This document shows, one piece after another, positions 54,349 to 63,488 of a DNA stretch of 64,000 nt. Numbering within the stretch: position 1 is the first letter of the stretch; each line of letters begins with the position of its first letter. Source of the DNA: Clostridia bacterium (GTDB lineage: Bacteria; Bacillota; Clostridia; Oscillospirales; Acutalibacteraceae); contig JAFYLQ010000017.1 in assembly GCA_017550105.1 (NCBI GenBank), forward strand, positions 17,407-81,406, given 5' to 3'. The notes beneath the pieces are model-generated. The model was not told the origin of the DNA. It saw only the letters and a list, made by a program, of their open reading frames with translations, and made no database searches. A program made the translations under genes and the position numbers.

Positions 54349-57300
54349 TTACATAACCCCCCCAACTGGTAAGAAACTAAAGATACTGCTGATTAATTCA
54401 ATAATCATAGCAATAAGCTGTTCAATGAATGAACCTGTACCGGTATTGCCGCTGTCACCGCTAATGTTGTCATCGCCGCTATCGGGAGTTGTTGTATCGT
54501 CAGGTGTTGTTTCATCTTCGATAGGTGTAACAACGCCATCAATAACTTCAGCTCTTTCGATAGGTGCAGCCATTGAAAGCATAGCGTATTCAAGTGCTTC
54601 CTCTTCAAGAATCGGAGCAGCTGCACCGCCTGTAAGCTTAATATTGTTAACCGCAAGAAGATTACTACCTGTATTCTGAATTGTGATTGTAGCAATACCA
54701 TTTTCAGTAGTTACACAATCAGTAACGTCATAATACATTTCAGTTGCACTGTTAATTGTGAACTGCTTACTACCTACTTTAACTGTTGCAGTACCTGTTA
54801 CGGCTCTGAGACCCAACTGAACTCTTGATGTGGGAGCTGGAAGTGAAACCTGAAGCATAAGAGCTTCGTCCGCTGCAGTCTTACTACCCTCAAGGTAAAG
54901 TTCGTTCTGAGGACCTACGTTCTGATAGTTAGCGAATGCAAGAGTGCTACCCTCAGCCAATGTGCCGGTAACGTAAGCAATCTTATCAAGAACAGTTGAA
55001 CCTGTTCCGATCTGGCTCTTGTTAATGCTGTCAAGAACGTTGATGTACTGAGCATCCTTTTCGCTTTCAGCGTAGTTGTCGTCAGCGTTTTCCATAGGAT
55101 GATAGGTACGGAAGCCGTCAAGGTAGCAGTCAAGGTATGTTGTTGTTTCGCCTGCTCTGTTTTTCTTAACGTTGCCCTTAGCACCTGTGCCGCCGTTAAG
55201 GATTGAGTTATCGTCAAACCAAACCATTTCAAGGTCTGCAGAAGCAATATCCTCCATACCAACCTGTGCGAGAAGCTCTGCGATGTCATTCTCGCTTACG
55301 GGAACACCAGTTTTAGCACTAAGCTTACCGTTTGCAAGGGATGAACTCTTAACAGCCTTAGGAATAGCTCCTGCATTTGAAAGGTAAGCAGCCGTTATTT
55401 CAACGTTGTATGTGCCGTGAGCACCCTTGAAGCTTACGATAGGTGTCTGACAAACAAGACCGTCATCATTTACATGAGCACCATTATAGAAGGTGTCAAC
55501 AATGTAAGCTTTGGGATTCTTAAGGTTGCCATCCTTGTCTTTCTCGCTGATTTTAACAATCATAATACCTGTGTTTGCACCGCAGGCAGAGATAAGGTCA
55601 ATACCGTCACCAACAAAGTCAAATGATTTTGTTTTACTACGTTTAGCAGATGTTGAAACAGTTGCCTTATCAGCGCTACCGTAAGAATAGCCATTTGATT
55701 TATCAGCGTATGCGTTATCGAAGCCGTATACGTCGTTATTGTTATCGGTAAGTGTCTGGTAGGTTGTTTTCTTGGTACCTACAGTACCCCAATCAGCACC
55801 TGTAGCATTTGCTTTGTTGGGAGCATACTCTTCTTCAAAGAGAACGTTTGATGCAGGAACAACCTTAATTTCGAACCAGTCATAAGTACCGTCATCACGC
55901 TGAATTAAGCAGTAGCCTGAGTCAGCAAAGTTAGTGGGAGTTGACTTATAAATAAGGTCCTGACTGCTATTTGTAATACCAAGAAGACCGTTTTCTGATT
56001 CTGTCTTGTAAGCAAGGTTGCCGTTATCATCGCGCTGTGCTTTAAGGTTAGCACTAACTGATTTAAGTGTACCGTTAACGTCATCGTCGTACATGGGAAT
56101 ACCATAGTCAAGAACGTATGTGTACTCGGGGATGTTGAAGTATGATGTGGGCAACATTCTGAATTCTATGTTGTTGTCCATATTGCCCTTTGTCTTATAA
56201 AGACCGGTTGTTTCGGTGTTATTGATTGATGTGTTACGAATCTTTTTGGTTTCGTCGGCAAGAAGTCCGCTGATTGTAACTCTAAGCTTTCTGCCTTCGG
56301 TCTGTCTGTTTTTAGCAATATATTCTTCTGCGTAGTGATAGTTTGTAACAGTGATTGTTTTGTTATTAATGTCTGTGTTACATACAATCTTTGCAGCATC
56401 GTCTGCGTTTGCAGCGATTTCTGCTTCAGAATCCTTGAATGAGAAACGACCGATTTCGTCGAATTCACCCGTAACAAGGTCAACCTTAACAGAATATTTG
56501 CCATCCTCGGGGAATTTAAAGGCATCGCTCAACTGCTCACGAAGGTAGGAGTTGGCGTCAAGGTTATCAAGACCAACAGCCGAGTTCATCTTAACTTCGG
56601 CAGTTGTCAAAGCACCAAAGTCAAGGAAGTTGTTGATAGTTGTTGAAGCCAAGCTCATTGAGTAGTTAACGCCGTCAACGCTCATACCACCAAGGGCTGT
56701 GAGGCTTTCAGCAGCAGCATATTTACTGGAAACACCGTCGATATAGTTCTTTTTGTTAAATCCGCTTACCTCGTTATTACCAAGGAGTGCGGTGTAAACG
56801 AATGCACCATTATTTTTAGCGGTCAAAGCTTGCTGAATAACTGCGTTTGCGGCTGCTGTTGTGGAGCTACCGCCATCCTGACCGGGGATACCGTCAGTAA
56901 TAAAGATAATTGCAACGTTTCTGTCACCGCCGGCTTTATAGTTAATACCGGAGTTTGAAATAATATTGTTTGCGCAAATTAACTCAAGACCACTGTTGTT
57001 GGTCTGAGCGGATGTTGTAAGTGCAGAAACTTTTGACTGAAGAGTGGAAGCGTTAGCTGCATCCCAGTAAGCATCCTTAAAGCCTGTGTTTACAAGGTTG
57101 CCACTTGTGTTATAGTAACCGCTTGAACCATCTGCACCGTACTGAACAAGAGCAATTCTGTTCTGTGAGTTCTGTGCAGCAATATCACCGATAAGGTCTT
57201 CAACTGTTGTTTTTAATGTATCAATACGAACGTGCTCGTTAGAGTAAGTATCGTTAGATTCATCAAATCGGTAATGAAGACCCTGATAAACGTCTTCTTT

Positions 57301-60300
57301 TCGTCTGTTACTATTACTAGTTTTTGTTGAATAGTCTGATTCATTTTCGCCGCTGTCAACCCATGCCTTCCACTCGGTGTAGGTTCTACCAACGGGGTTA
57401 ACTGCGTGGTTCTGAATACAATAGTATAAACCGTCATCGGCAATATAATATGCGTAATATTTCTGTCTGATACTTGTGGTAGCACCAAGGAATGTACCAT
57501 GCTCCGTTGTATTAACAGCCATATATACTTTATAGTATTTGCCGTCGGTATGCTTAAGGTAAATATCCTCATCGGGGTTTGAGAAGCCGTAACCATTAAT
57601 ACCCTTACCGTTATCGTCCGATGTGTTAGCTTCAAGGCTGAGTGATGATACGCCAAGGCTACCGGTAAATTCTATAATACCTGTGCTACCCTCTGCAGCC
57701 ATTGATGATGATGTATCGGCTACGATAATGTAGTCGGTAGGTCTTTCGCCAACGTACTGATAGTGGTTGGGTGAAATAGCGTAGGTTTCAAGAGTAACCT
57801 CGTAAGTACCGTCCGCCTGAAGCTCTGCATCAAGGTCCGTATAAACACGGCTTTCATATGTAGAAGCAACCTCGTCAACAACACGGCGGTAGATGTTAAA
57901 TAAGCCATCCTCATAGAAGGTATCTGCACCTGTTAAAACGGGACCGCCGATAATATTATTACCACCTAAGTTAAGAGCGTCACAATGGAATGTACCGGGA
58001 ATTTCAGAAAGACCTGAACAAATCGGTATGCTACCACTACTCATAATGTAGTGTGAGTTAATTCTGGTGTTATATAACTCGGTTGTACCGTCATTACACC
58101 AGAGGAAATAGGTTTCAGCGTTAGAAATCCAGAAACCACCATCGCCGTCACCGGATTCCTGAATAGCCATATCTTTAAGAACACCTGTATTACCCGGTGC
58201 CATTGAGATTTTATTCTGATCAAAGTACAAATAGTTACAGTTTGCGAAATATGTTTCGGTATTTTTGAAGTTGTATCTCTGATTAGCAGTTTTTATAAGC
58301 TCCCAACGTACTGCTTCAACGTCGTCAATTTCGGGATTTTCAAGATAAAGAATATCCTTATCGCCTATTTTATCAAAGGAATAATAGCTAATGGGGTGAC
58401 CTATCATACCATTGTAACCCTTGATAGCATCTGCGGTACTCTTTGAGAGCTTGTAATCCTTAAAGTTACCGTCCGCATTAAGAGCGTAAAGGTAGTTTTT
58501 CTGTGTAACGGGATCTTTTCTATCTGATTCGTGAACGATGATATATTCTTCACCGTCTTTGATTTCGCTGAGAGAATTTACCTTTTCGTAATAAATACTT
58601 TCTTCAGGCTCAACAACGGTTGTTTCCATAAGCTCATATGGGTCAAGCTGCCAGATAACGTCAACGGGCTTTTCACAGTTACCGATTGATGTAAGCCCTG
58701 AGCTTTCGTTCATGTATTTATTGGAGGCACCCTCGAAGGTGATAAAGATGTCGCCTTCAATAACGCAAAGACCCTCTGACATGGGCATCATATTGAAGTC
58801 CTTGTAGTCAGAAATGTCGTAAGCCATAACTGTTTTATCTTTAGAACCGGTGCTTGTGGTACTGATTGTAACGGGTACAGTACCGGGCTGTGAAAGGTCG
58901 ATGTCGGCAACGGTGAGCTTACTTGTATCACCGAAACCGAAGTTAATGGAGTTACCCGCACCTGAACCGTATGAACGGCTGAGGTAAAGCTTACCATTAT
59001 CAACAGTTGCGTACTGAACATCTTTAAGAGTATTGTCAAGAGCAAGAGCATAAGAGGGGTTACCTACATAGCCTTCGTCGTGAACGCTTTCAGCATTGGC
59101 GTAGCCATTGGTCTGAGAAACTTTAATATCGGTAATAGCAAATTCTCTTACTTCGCCTGCCTGAATAGCGTCCTGGTCGAAACGAACTGTATATGTACCG
59201 GTATATGTGCCACTTGTGCTCTGAGTTGTGGGCCATGTGCTATCCGCGCCGGCAGGTTTGAGACCTGCGGTAAAGTTCATTTTGTAGTGATATCTGCCGT
59301 CATCAAGCTGAGTGATAGTTGTCTGAGCTGATTGTTTTACGTTACAGTGACCACCATTTGGGGCAAACATATACATATCGGTGCTTCTGTTTGTTGATGT
59401 AAACTCAATTGTATAGTTAACACCCTCGGTTAAATAAAATGAACCAAAGTTGCCGATAAATTCACCAACATAAGCTGTGGGAGCGGTAATTGTACCTGCA
59501 ACACCAACACCACCAATGTTCTGGTAAGCGCTCCAATTCATAGTAGAACCGCTTGCGCTAGAAGTACCGGAGCCTGCAGTTACGTTGAAAAGGTTTTTGA
59601 ACTTTCCCTTAAGGTGATCCCACTCTTCAGCAGAGGAGTTACCAGCAAGCTTGTAGCCGAAAACCATTGAGTTGTACTGGTCGTTCGCGGGAGCATTATA
59701 ATCAGCCGCTGCAATGGTAACACCAAGGAGCTTAGCACCAAGGTCATAGAAGTTACCCATCCAGAGAACACCCTGGTCATAACAAACGTATGCTGTGTAA
59801 GCCGTTTTACCATCGTATTCAATTGAACCAACCTCAACAAAGTCGATTGAATCAACAAGCTGAATCTGGGTGTGTTGACCTACGGGTGCATTTTCAAGAG
59901 CAGAAAGGGGTGCGTAAGCAATTCTTCTGTCCTTATCACCGCAGGAATAGTAGATATTGTGTTCAGAAACCGCAATACCGCCACCGTGGTCCATATTAAC
60001 TGAACCGTCAGTATTGACGAAAGAGAACATTGCTACGAACTCACCTGTTGCAGCATCAAGGGCGAAAACCTTTGAAGATGCTGTTCCATCATTGTGGTAA
60101 GCGGTAACAAGCATCCAGTCACGCTTGGGGTAGTATGTCATACCCTGAATAACGTAGTCCTGAGACGCATTAAGACCCGGGATAACAATCTGAGTCGGGG
60201 TACTTGCACCATTAAGATACTGTGCCGCATAGTTATCGTATGTTGTTTTGTAAGAACCGTCAGTTCCCACAACACGTTCCTGGGTAACGCCGTCAATAGT

Positions 60301-60408
60301 AGTAGCAGCGTCAGTTTCCACAAGAAGCATGGGGACAGCAACAACAAACGATGTCATAACCATTATTGCTGTAAGCACTAATGATAAGACTCTTTTTGAA
60401 GTTTTCAT
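54349..60408 (-). CDS. Giant secreted VWA-domain surface protein
   Basis: 2019 residues from the ATG at 60408 (GGAGGT 7 nt upstream). Signal peptide (about 1-38, with a likely cleavage after 'ETDAA'), an N-terminal propeller- or lectin-like part, and a von Willebrand A domain from about residue 890 whose MIDAS reads 'DYIIVADTSSSMAAEGS' (Asp about 898) and 'IIFITDGIPG' (about 1172). Roughly 130 residues are inserted between the two. The C-terminal half has Ig/carbohydrate-binding-like sequence, and the end is acidic Asp/Thr/Gly-rich linker plus a short hydrophobic tail 'LIAMIIELISSIFSFLPVGG' with no LPXTG. Likely a cell-surface adhesin or polymer-binding protein. The transcript also encodes the small peptide. 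Confidence 0.88.
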   Translation of the reverse strand: MKTSKRVLSLVLTAIMVMTSFVVAVPMLLVETDAATTIDGVTQERVVGTDGSYKTTYDNYAAQYLNGASTPTQIVIPGLNASQDYVIQGMTYYPKRDWMLVTAYHNDGTASSKVFALDAATGEFVAMFSFVNTDGSVNMDHGGGIAVSEHNIYYSCGDKDRRIAYAPLSALENAPVGQHTQIQLVDSIDFVEVGSIEYDGKTAYTAYVCYDQGVLWMGNFYDLGAKLLGVTIAAADYNAPANDQYNSMVFGYKLAGNSSAEEWDHLKGKFKNLFNVTAGSGTSSASGSTMNWSAYQNIGGVGVAGTITAPTAYVGEFIGNFGSFYLTEGVNYTIEFTSTNRSTDMYMFAPNGGHCNVKQSAQTTITQLDDGRYHYKMNFTAGLKPAGADSTWPTTQSTSGTYTGTYTVRFDQDAIQAGEVREFAITDIKVSQTNGYANAESVHDEGYVGNPSYALALDNTLKDVQYATVDNGKLYLSRSYGSGAGNSINFGFGDTSKLTVADIDLSQPGTVPVTISTTSTGSKDKTVMAYDISDYKDFNMMPMSEGLCVIEGDIFITFEGASNKYMNESSGLTSIGNCEKPVDVIWQLDPYELMETTVVEPEESIYYEKVNSLSEIKDGEEYIIVHESDRKDPVTQKNYLYALNADGNFKDYKLSKSTADAIKGYNGMIGHPISYYSFDKIGDKDILYLENPEIDDVEAVRWELIKTANQRYNFKNTETYFANCNYLYFDQNKISMAPGNTGVLKDMAIQESGDGDGGFWISNAETYFLWCNDGTTELYNTRINSHYIMSSGSIPICSGLSEIPGTFHCDALNLGGNNIIGGPVLTGADTFYEDGLFNIYRRVVDEVASTYESRVYTDLDAELQADGTYEVTLETYAISPNHYQYVGERPTDYIIVADTSSSMAAEGSTGIIEFTGSLGVSSLSLEANTSDDNGKGINGYGFSNPDEDIYLKHTDGKYYKVYMAVNTTEHGTFLGATTSIRQKYYAYYIADDGLYYCIQNHAVNPVGRTYTEWKAWVDSGENESDYSTKTSNSNRRKEDVYQGLHYRFDESNDTYSNEHVRIDTLKTTVEDLIGDIAAQNSQNRIALVQYGADGSSGYYNTSGNLVNTGFKDAYWDAANASTLQSKVSALTTSAQTNNSGLELICANNIISNSGINYKAGGDRNVAIIFITDGIPGQDGGSSTTAAANAVIQQALTAKNNGAFVYTALLGNNEVSGFNKKNYIDGVSSKYAAAESLTALGGMSVDGVNYSMSLASTTINNFLDFGALTTAEVKMNSAVGLDNLDANSYLREQLSDAFKFPEDGKYSVKVDLVTGEFDEIGRFSFKDSEAEIAANADDAAKIVCNTDINNKTITVTNYHYAEEYIAKNRQTEGRKLRVTISGLLADETKKIRNTSINNTETTGLYKTKGNMDNNIEFRMLPTSYFNIPEYTYVLDYGIPMYDDDVNGTLKSVSANLKAQRDDNGNLAYKTESENGLLGITNSSQDLIYKSTPTNFADSGYCLIQRDDGTYDWFEIKVVPASNVLFEEEYAPNKANATGADWGTVGTKKTTYQTLTDNNNDVYGFDNAYADKSNGYSYGSADKATVSTSAKRSKTKSFDFVGDGIDLISACGANTGIMIVKISEKDKDGNLKNPKAYIVDTFYNGAHVNDDGLVCQTPIVSFKGAHGTYNVEITAAYLSNAGAIPKAVKSSSLANGKLSAKTGVPVSENDIAELLAQVGMEDIASADLEMVWFDDNSILNGGTGAKGNVKKNRAGETTTYLDCYLDGFRTYHPMENADDNYAESEKDAQYINVLDSINKSQIGTGSTVLDKIAYVTGTLAEGSTLAFANYQNVGPQNELYLEGSKTAADEALMLQVSLPAPTSRVQLGLRAVTGTATVKVGSKQFTINSATEMYYDVTDCVTTENGIATITIQNTGSNLLAVNNIKLTGGAAAPILEEEALEYAMLSMAAPIERAEVIDGVVTPIEDETTPDDTTTPDSGDDNISGDSGNTGTGSFIEQLIAMIIELISSIFSFLPVGGVM

Positions 60409-60488
60409 CTTTTCGACCTCCAATGAAAATTTGAAATGTTTATATAAAATTTATTTTTGAATAAATTTGATACCAAAATTAAAGTAAC

Positions 60489-60550
60489 GCGAAGCCTCGC
60501 CTCCCTGCTTCAGGAGGGAGGGGGACCGTCGCCAGACGGTGGAGGGTCCT
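60489..60550 (+). repeat. Left inverted repeat of the DUF559 unit
   Basis: ~60-nt double-hairpin repeat (outer GCGAAGCC, CTCCCT..AGGGAG hairpin, GGGACC, ACCGTC-GCCA-GACGGT, GGAGGGTCCT). It matches the right copy for the first 39 nt in inverted orientation, then differs in the hairpin arm with compensating changes. Confidence 0.9.
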
Positions 60551-60565
60551 GTTCAAATTGATAAC

Positions 60566-60994
60566 CTAAACGTCATCAGGAAACTCTACCTGTATACCCA
60601 ACATTTTTGCTTTTTCTTCACAATGTGTAGTTATATCATATACAACTGTTCCGAAATCTTTTCTTATATCATAATTATCAAATCGGATTACACTTAATCC
60701 TAAATCCTCAAGAAACTGTGTTCTCTCAGTATCATAAATTGAATTTGCTATATCGTAATGCTGAACACCGTCAACCTCAATTACTATTTTTAATTTAGGA
60801 CAATAGAAATCTACAATGTAGTTTCCTATTATCTTTTGACGGTGAAATCTTGGATTTATTTTTACTAAAAAATCGTACCAGATGGTTTTTTCTTCATTGG
60901 TCATATTCTTGCGTAAATCCTTGGCATATTTATCCAAGTCTGAATTTACAGGGATTATGACTTTGTTTTCTTTTTCATCAGGACCCTCCACCAC
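60566..60994 (-). CDS. DUF559-type (Vsr-like) endonuclease inside inverted repeats
   Basis: 142 residues. The DUF559 pattern of PD-(D/E)XK endonucleases: 'AKDLRKNMTNEEKTIWYDF', 'RFHRQKIIGNYIVDFYC' and 'KIVIEVDGVQHYD' (acidic catalytic residues in VDF and E-x-D), then 'FLEDLGLSVIRFDNYDI'. The best start is a GTG at 60994 or 60991 inside the right-hand inverted repeat, because a TAG stop precedes it and the next Met is residue 31; the repeat thus supplies the start region. It is enclosed by inverted repeats at 60489-60550 and 60980-61041 and unrelated to its neighbours. It may move with or process these repeats. Confidence 0.85.
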   Translation of the reverse strand: MVEGPDEKENKVIIPVNSDLDKYAKDLRKNMTNEEKTIWYDFLVKINPRFHRQKIIGNYIVDFYCPKLKIVIEVDGVQHYDIANSIYDTERTQFLEDLGLSVIRFDNYDIRKDFGTVVYDITTHCEEKAKMLGIQVEFPDDV

Positions 60995-61041
60995 CTATCG
61001 GTGGTCCCCCTCCCTCCTGAAGCAGGGAGGCGAGGCTTCGC
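60980..61041 (-). repeat. Right inverted repeat of the DUF559 unit
   Basis: Inverted copy of the 60489-60550 repeat with the arm ACCACC-GATA-GGTGGT. It overlaps the first codons of the endonuclease gene. Confidence 0.9.
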
Positions 61042-61128
61042 TTTATTTTAGGTTTTCTTCTCTCTTAATGATGGATAAAAGTTAGAAGGTTACAGCCTTT
61101 CGAAAGGAGGTATGAGGAAACAATAAGT

Positions 61129-62235
61129 TTAATTTTTACCCAACTCTTTTTGACAAAGCTTATTATAAAACTTCGCCTTCTCGCAGGCGTAGGTGGGAAC
61201 ACCGTCGTACCTGCCCGTTTCCGCAAAGGTTACTGCGGCACAGACGTCGCAGATTTTTCTGAGTGAGCAATTTTTGCACTCAGCGGGAAGAACTATTTTT
61301 TCACGCTCGGTGCGGATATACTGCCAAGCGGAATTGAAATCGGTGATTTCGGCTGAGGGAGTAATCATCATACCGCAGGGGGTCATTTTGCCGTCCCAGG
61401 TTACCCAAAACACCGTGGAGCCCGCACGACAATTGATTTTTTCGCCCGTTTTGTCAACACAGATTTCGCCGAATTCCTCGGGAACCTCGCCCATTTTAAT
61501 GTGGTCAAGGTATTCCCTGAACCTTTCACCAAGGTGATGCCTCTGCCACTCAACGTGAGCAAGAGCCGCCTTTTCAGCCGTAAGCCTTACCGCCTTGCCG
61601 TCAACCGACGCACGAAGGGGCGGGAACATATAACTGACAGGCTGAATGTGAACGTCCAAAGCCTTTGCAAAATCGTAGGCTTTCAGCATATCGTCCTTGT
61701 TGTAGGGGTTTATGGAATAATTTAATTTTATATTAACGCCCGCCTCTTTAAGAGACTTTATGGCGTAAATAACTTTTTTGAATGCACTCCTGTCACCGCA
61801 GAGCTTTTCATAAGTGTCCTCGGACGTGCCGTAAAGGGTGATGTTAAGCTTCTGAGGGGGATTTTCCGCAAAAAACTTAACCTTTTTTTCGTCAATGAGG
61901 GTTCCGTTGGTGTTCACCGACACCAAAAAACCCATTTTGCGACATTCAAGATAAATTTCCTCAAAGTCGCTTCTTAAAAGGGGCTCACCGCCTGTTAAAA
62001 GTAACAGTAGCATTCCCTCTTTGCGAGCATCCCTCGCTAAATCCAGCCACCATTCTGTGGGCTTTTCACGTTCGATTGCCTCGCAGGAATTGGGACTGCG
62101 GTGTATATAACACATTTTGCAATTAAGGGTGCACCGAGGTGTTAGCTCGAAGGTGCCCGACAAAGGCGTCCCCTTTTCGGTCCCCTTTGCAAAAAGGTGG
62201 TTGATGAAGAAATCGTAGTTTAATGAATTTGTCAT
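61129..62235 (-). CDS. Radical SAM/SPASM protein, probable peptide maturase
   Basis: 368 residues. Radical SAM core with CxxxCxxC 'TPRCTLNCKMCYIHRS' (about 36), 'LLLLTGGEPLLRSDF' and 'NTNGTLIDEK'. The C-terminal SPASM-type part has seven or so Cys ('GEKINCRAGSTVFWVTWDGK', 'CKNCSLRKICDVCAA'), so at least one extra Fe-S cluster is expected. No ribosome site of the usual kind precedes the ATG. Likely installs a peptide cross-link or similar modification. A repeat pair (62253-62425) lies between it and the HprK-like gene. Confidence 0.88.
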   Translation of the reverse strand: MTNSLNYDFFINHLFAKGTEKGTPLSGTFELTPRCTLNCKMCYIHRSPNSCEAIEREKPTEWWLDLARDARKEGMLLLLLTGGEPLLRSDFEEIYLECRKMGFLVSVNTNGTLIDEKKVKFFAENPPQKLNITLYGTSEDTYEKLCGDRSAFKKVIYAIKSLKEAGVNIKLNYSINPYNKDDMLKAYDFAKALDVHIQPVSYMFPPLRASVDGKAVRLTAEKAALAHVEWQRHHLGERFREYLDHIKMGEVPEEFGEICVDKTGEKINCRAGSTVFWVTWDGKMTPCGMMITPSAEITDFNSAWQYIRTEREKIVLPAECKNCSLRKICDVCAAVTFAETGRYDGVPTYACEKAKFYNKLCQKELGKN

Positions 62236-62252
62236 ATCAGTTAGGAGTTAGA

Positions 62253-62311
62253 ACCTTGCCTCCCTGCTTTAGGAGGGAGGGGGACCGGCGCTTGCGACGG
62301 TGGAGGGTCCT
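62253..62311 (+). repeat. Double-hairpin repeat, left of an inverted pair
   Basis: Copy of the ~60-nt family (inner arm ACCGGCGC-TT-GCGACGGT, one mismatch). It lies directly upstream of the radical SAM gene. Confidence 0.8.
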
Positions 62312-62335
62312 ATAATTCATAAATTATAATGCGTA
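62312..62335. repeat. AT-rich unit between repeats
   Basis: ATAATTCATAAATTATAATGCG-type sequence, the same AT-rich family as at 24001, 54013 and 63762; followed by GCTAACGCCG. Confidence 0.55.
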
Positions 62336-62359
62336 ATTAAAGGTGCTAACGCCGATCAA

Positions 62360-62425
62360 GGGACCTTCCACCGCCTGACGGCGGTCCCCCTTCCTCCCGC
62401 AAGCGGCAGGACGGCTAGGCTTCGC
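62360..62425 (-). repeat. Double-hairpin repeat, right of an inverted pair
   Basis: Inverted copy of the ~60-nt family (inner arm ACCGCC-GTCA-GGCGGT). With the copy at 62253 it encloses only about 50 nt of AT-rich sequence. Confidence 0.8.
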
Positions 62426-62432
62426 AAACCTT

Positions 62433-63278
62433 TTACTTTTTTAATTCCTCTGCAAGGCATTTCACTGCCTTTTCGTCGGGAGTGCATTGGAGGTGGTAGA
62501 CGGGGATTTTTGAAAGAAGGTCAATAAGCGTGTCAACACATTGTTGGGTTTCACCCGGAGCCGCAAAATCGAGGTAGATATTACCCAAAAGGCTCTGAAT
62601 AGCGCTGATGCCCATTACACGGGTTATTTTGTTTTCGGGAGCCTGACTTAAAAGAACAATGGCTTTAAGGGGTAACGATTTGTTTTTGCAGATGCCACTT
62701 GTACCGCAGAAGGGAAGCCCGTGGGCAAACACACCCTTTTCGGTAACTGAAACACCCGCTTTATCGCCGTTTATTACCTCGGCGCCCATAAATTGGCGCC
62801 ACAGCTCTGCCTGTGTGCTTTTGCCCGTACCGCAGGGTGCAGTAAATAATATTGCACCGCCGTCTGTTGAAATATATGACGCGTGGAACAAAAGTATTTT
62901 GAAGGGCAAAAACAATTGACTGAGTGACACGGAGTTCCACATATAGCGGAAGTCCGACATTACGGAATAGCTTTGGTTGGTAAAGTAAACCTCGCTTTGT
63001 GCGGTATCTGAAACTTTGTAGCAGGAAAGAGCACCCTCGGCAGTACCCATAGGGGTATGACGGAAAACCCTGTCCCCCTCCCACGACACCAGAGCACCCG
63101 TGGAGGTTTCTTTAAAATTAACGGGAGTTTCGGGCGAATTTTTGCCCACGTGATAGGTTATTTTTATATCGGCATCGCCCTCGTCAACCGTGAAAATACT
63201 GAAATTTTCGTGCTCGGTTAACGGTAGCTCAGATTCAATTAAAATCCGTTTGCCACATATAGTGTAATTTTGCTTCAT
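62433..63278 (-). CDS. HprK-like P-loop kinase
   Basis: 281 residues from the ATG at 63278 (GGTAGG 6 nt upstream, and downstream of the promoter; a longer frame to 63551 is upstream of the promoter). Walker A is 'LFTAPCGTGKSTQAELWRQF' (about 148), followed by 'VINGDKAGV', matching the HPr-serine kinase-like proteins of peptide-modification loci rather than true HprK. The first 110 residues are a small beta-rich domain. Such kinases may phosphorylate a Ser of a peptide or act as a chaperone-type ATPase. Divergent from the PqqD gene. Confidence 0.85.
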   Translation of the reverse strand: MKQNYTICGKRILIESELPLTEHENFSIFTVDEGDADIKITYHVGKNSPETPVNFKETSTGALVSWEGDRVFRHTPMGTAEGALSCYKVSDTAQSEVYFTNQSYSVMSDFRYMWNSVSLSQLFLPFKILLFHASYISTDGGAILFTAPCGTGKSTQAELWRQFMGAEVINGDKAGVSVTEKGVFAHGLPFCGTSGICKNKSLPLKAIVLLSQAPENKITRVMGISAIQSLLGNIYLDFAAPGETQQCVDTLIDLLSKIPVYHLQCTPDEKAVKCLAEELKK

Positions 63279-63311
63279 CAGATACCTACCCACTATCCCA
63301 TTATTAGAAGT

Positions 63312-63340
63312 ATAATACACCATTTTTTCAAAAAAGTCAA
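63312..63340 (-). promoter_or_regulatory. Promoter of the HprK-like gene
   Basis: Minus strand TTGACT (63340-63335), 17 nt, TATTAT (63317-63312), about 34 nt before the start codon. Confidence 0.65.
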
Positions 63341-63425
63341 TAAAATCAAAGGTTTTTTCGGTTTTTTTAGCAACATTTTTTGTAAAATTGTGTCGAAATT
63401 TTCCAACACCACAACTTGTAGTGTA

Positions 63426-63453
63426 TTGAAATTTTAAACAAGTGTGGTATACT
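63426..63453 (+). promoter_or_regulatory. Promoter of the PqqD-like gene
   Basis: TTGAAA (63426-63431), 16 nt, TATACT (63448-63453), so transcription starts near 63460, before the ATG at 63489. Confidence 0.55.
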
Positions 63454-63488
63454 ATAGTTATCAAAGATTTTTCGGAGTGTGTGTGCTT

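Noticed and set aside
54191-54679. 162-codon plus-strand open frame across the VWA gene end
   Set aside because: Ser/Pro/Ile-rich translation typical of an antisense frame, and it crosses two real genes.
60479-61041. Reading the DUF559 unit as a complete insertion sequence
   Set aside because: No transposase signature or target duplication is visible; only the endonuclease and the repeats are seen, so it is reported as a candidate unit.
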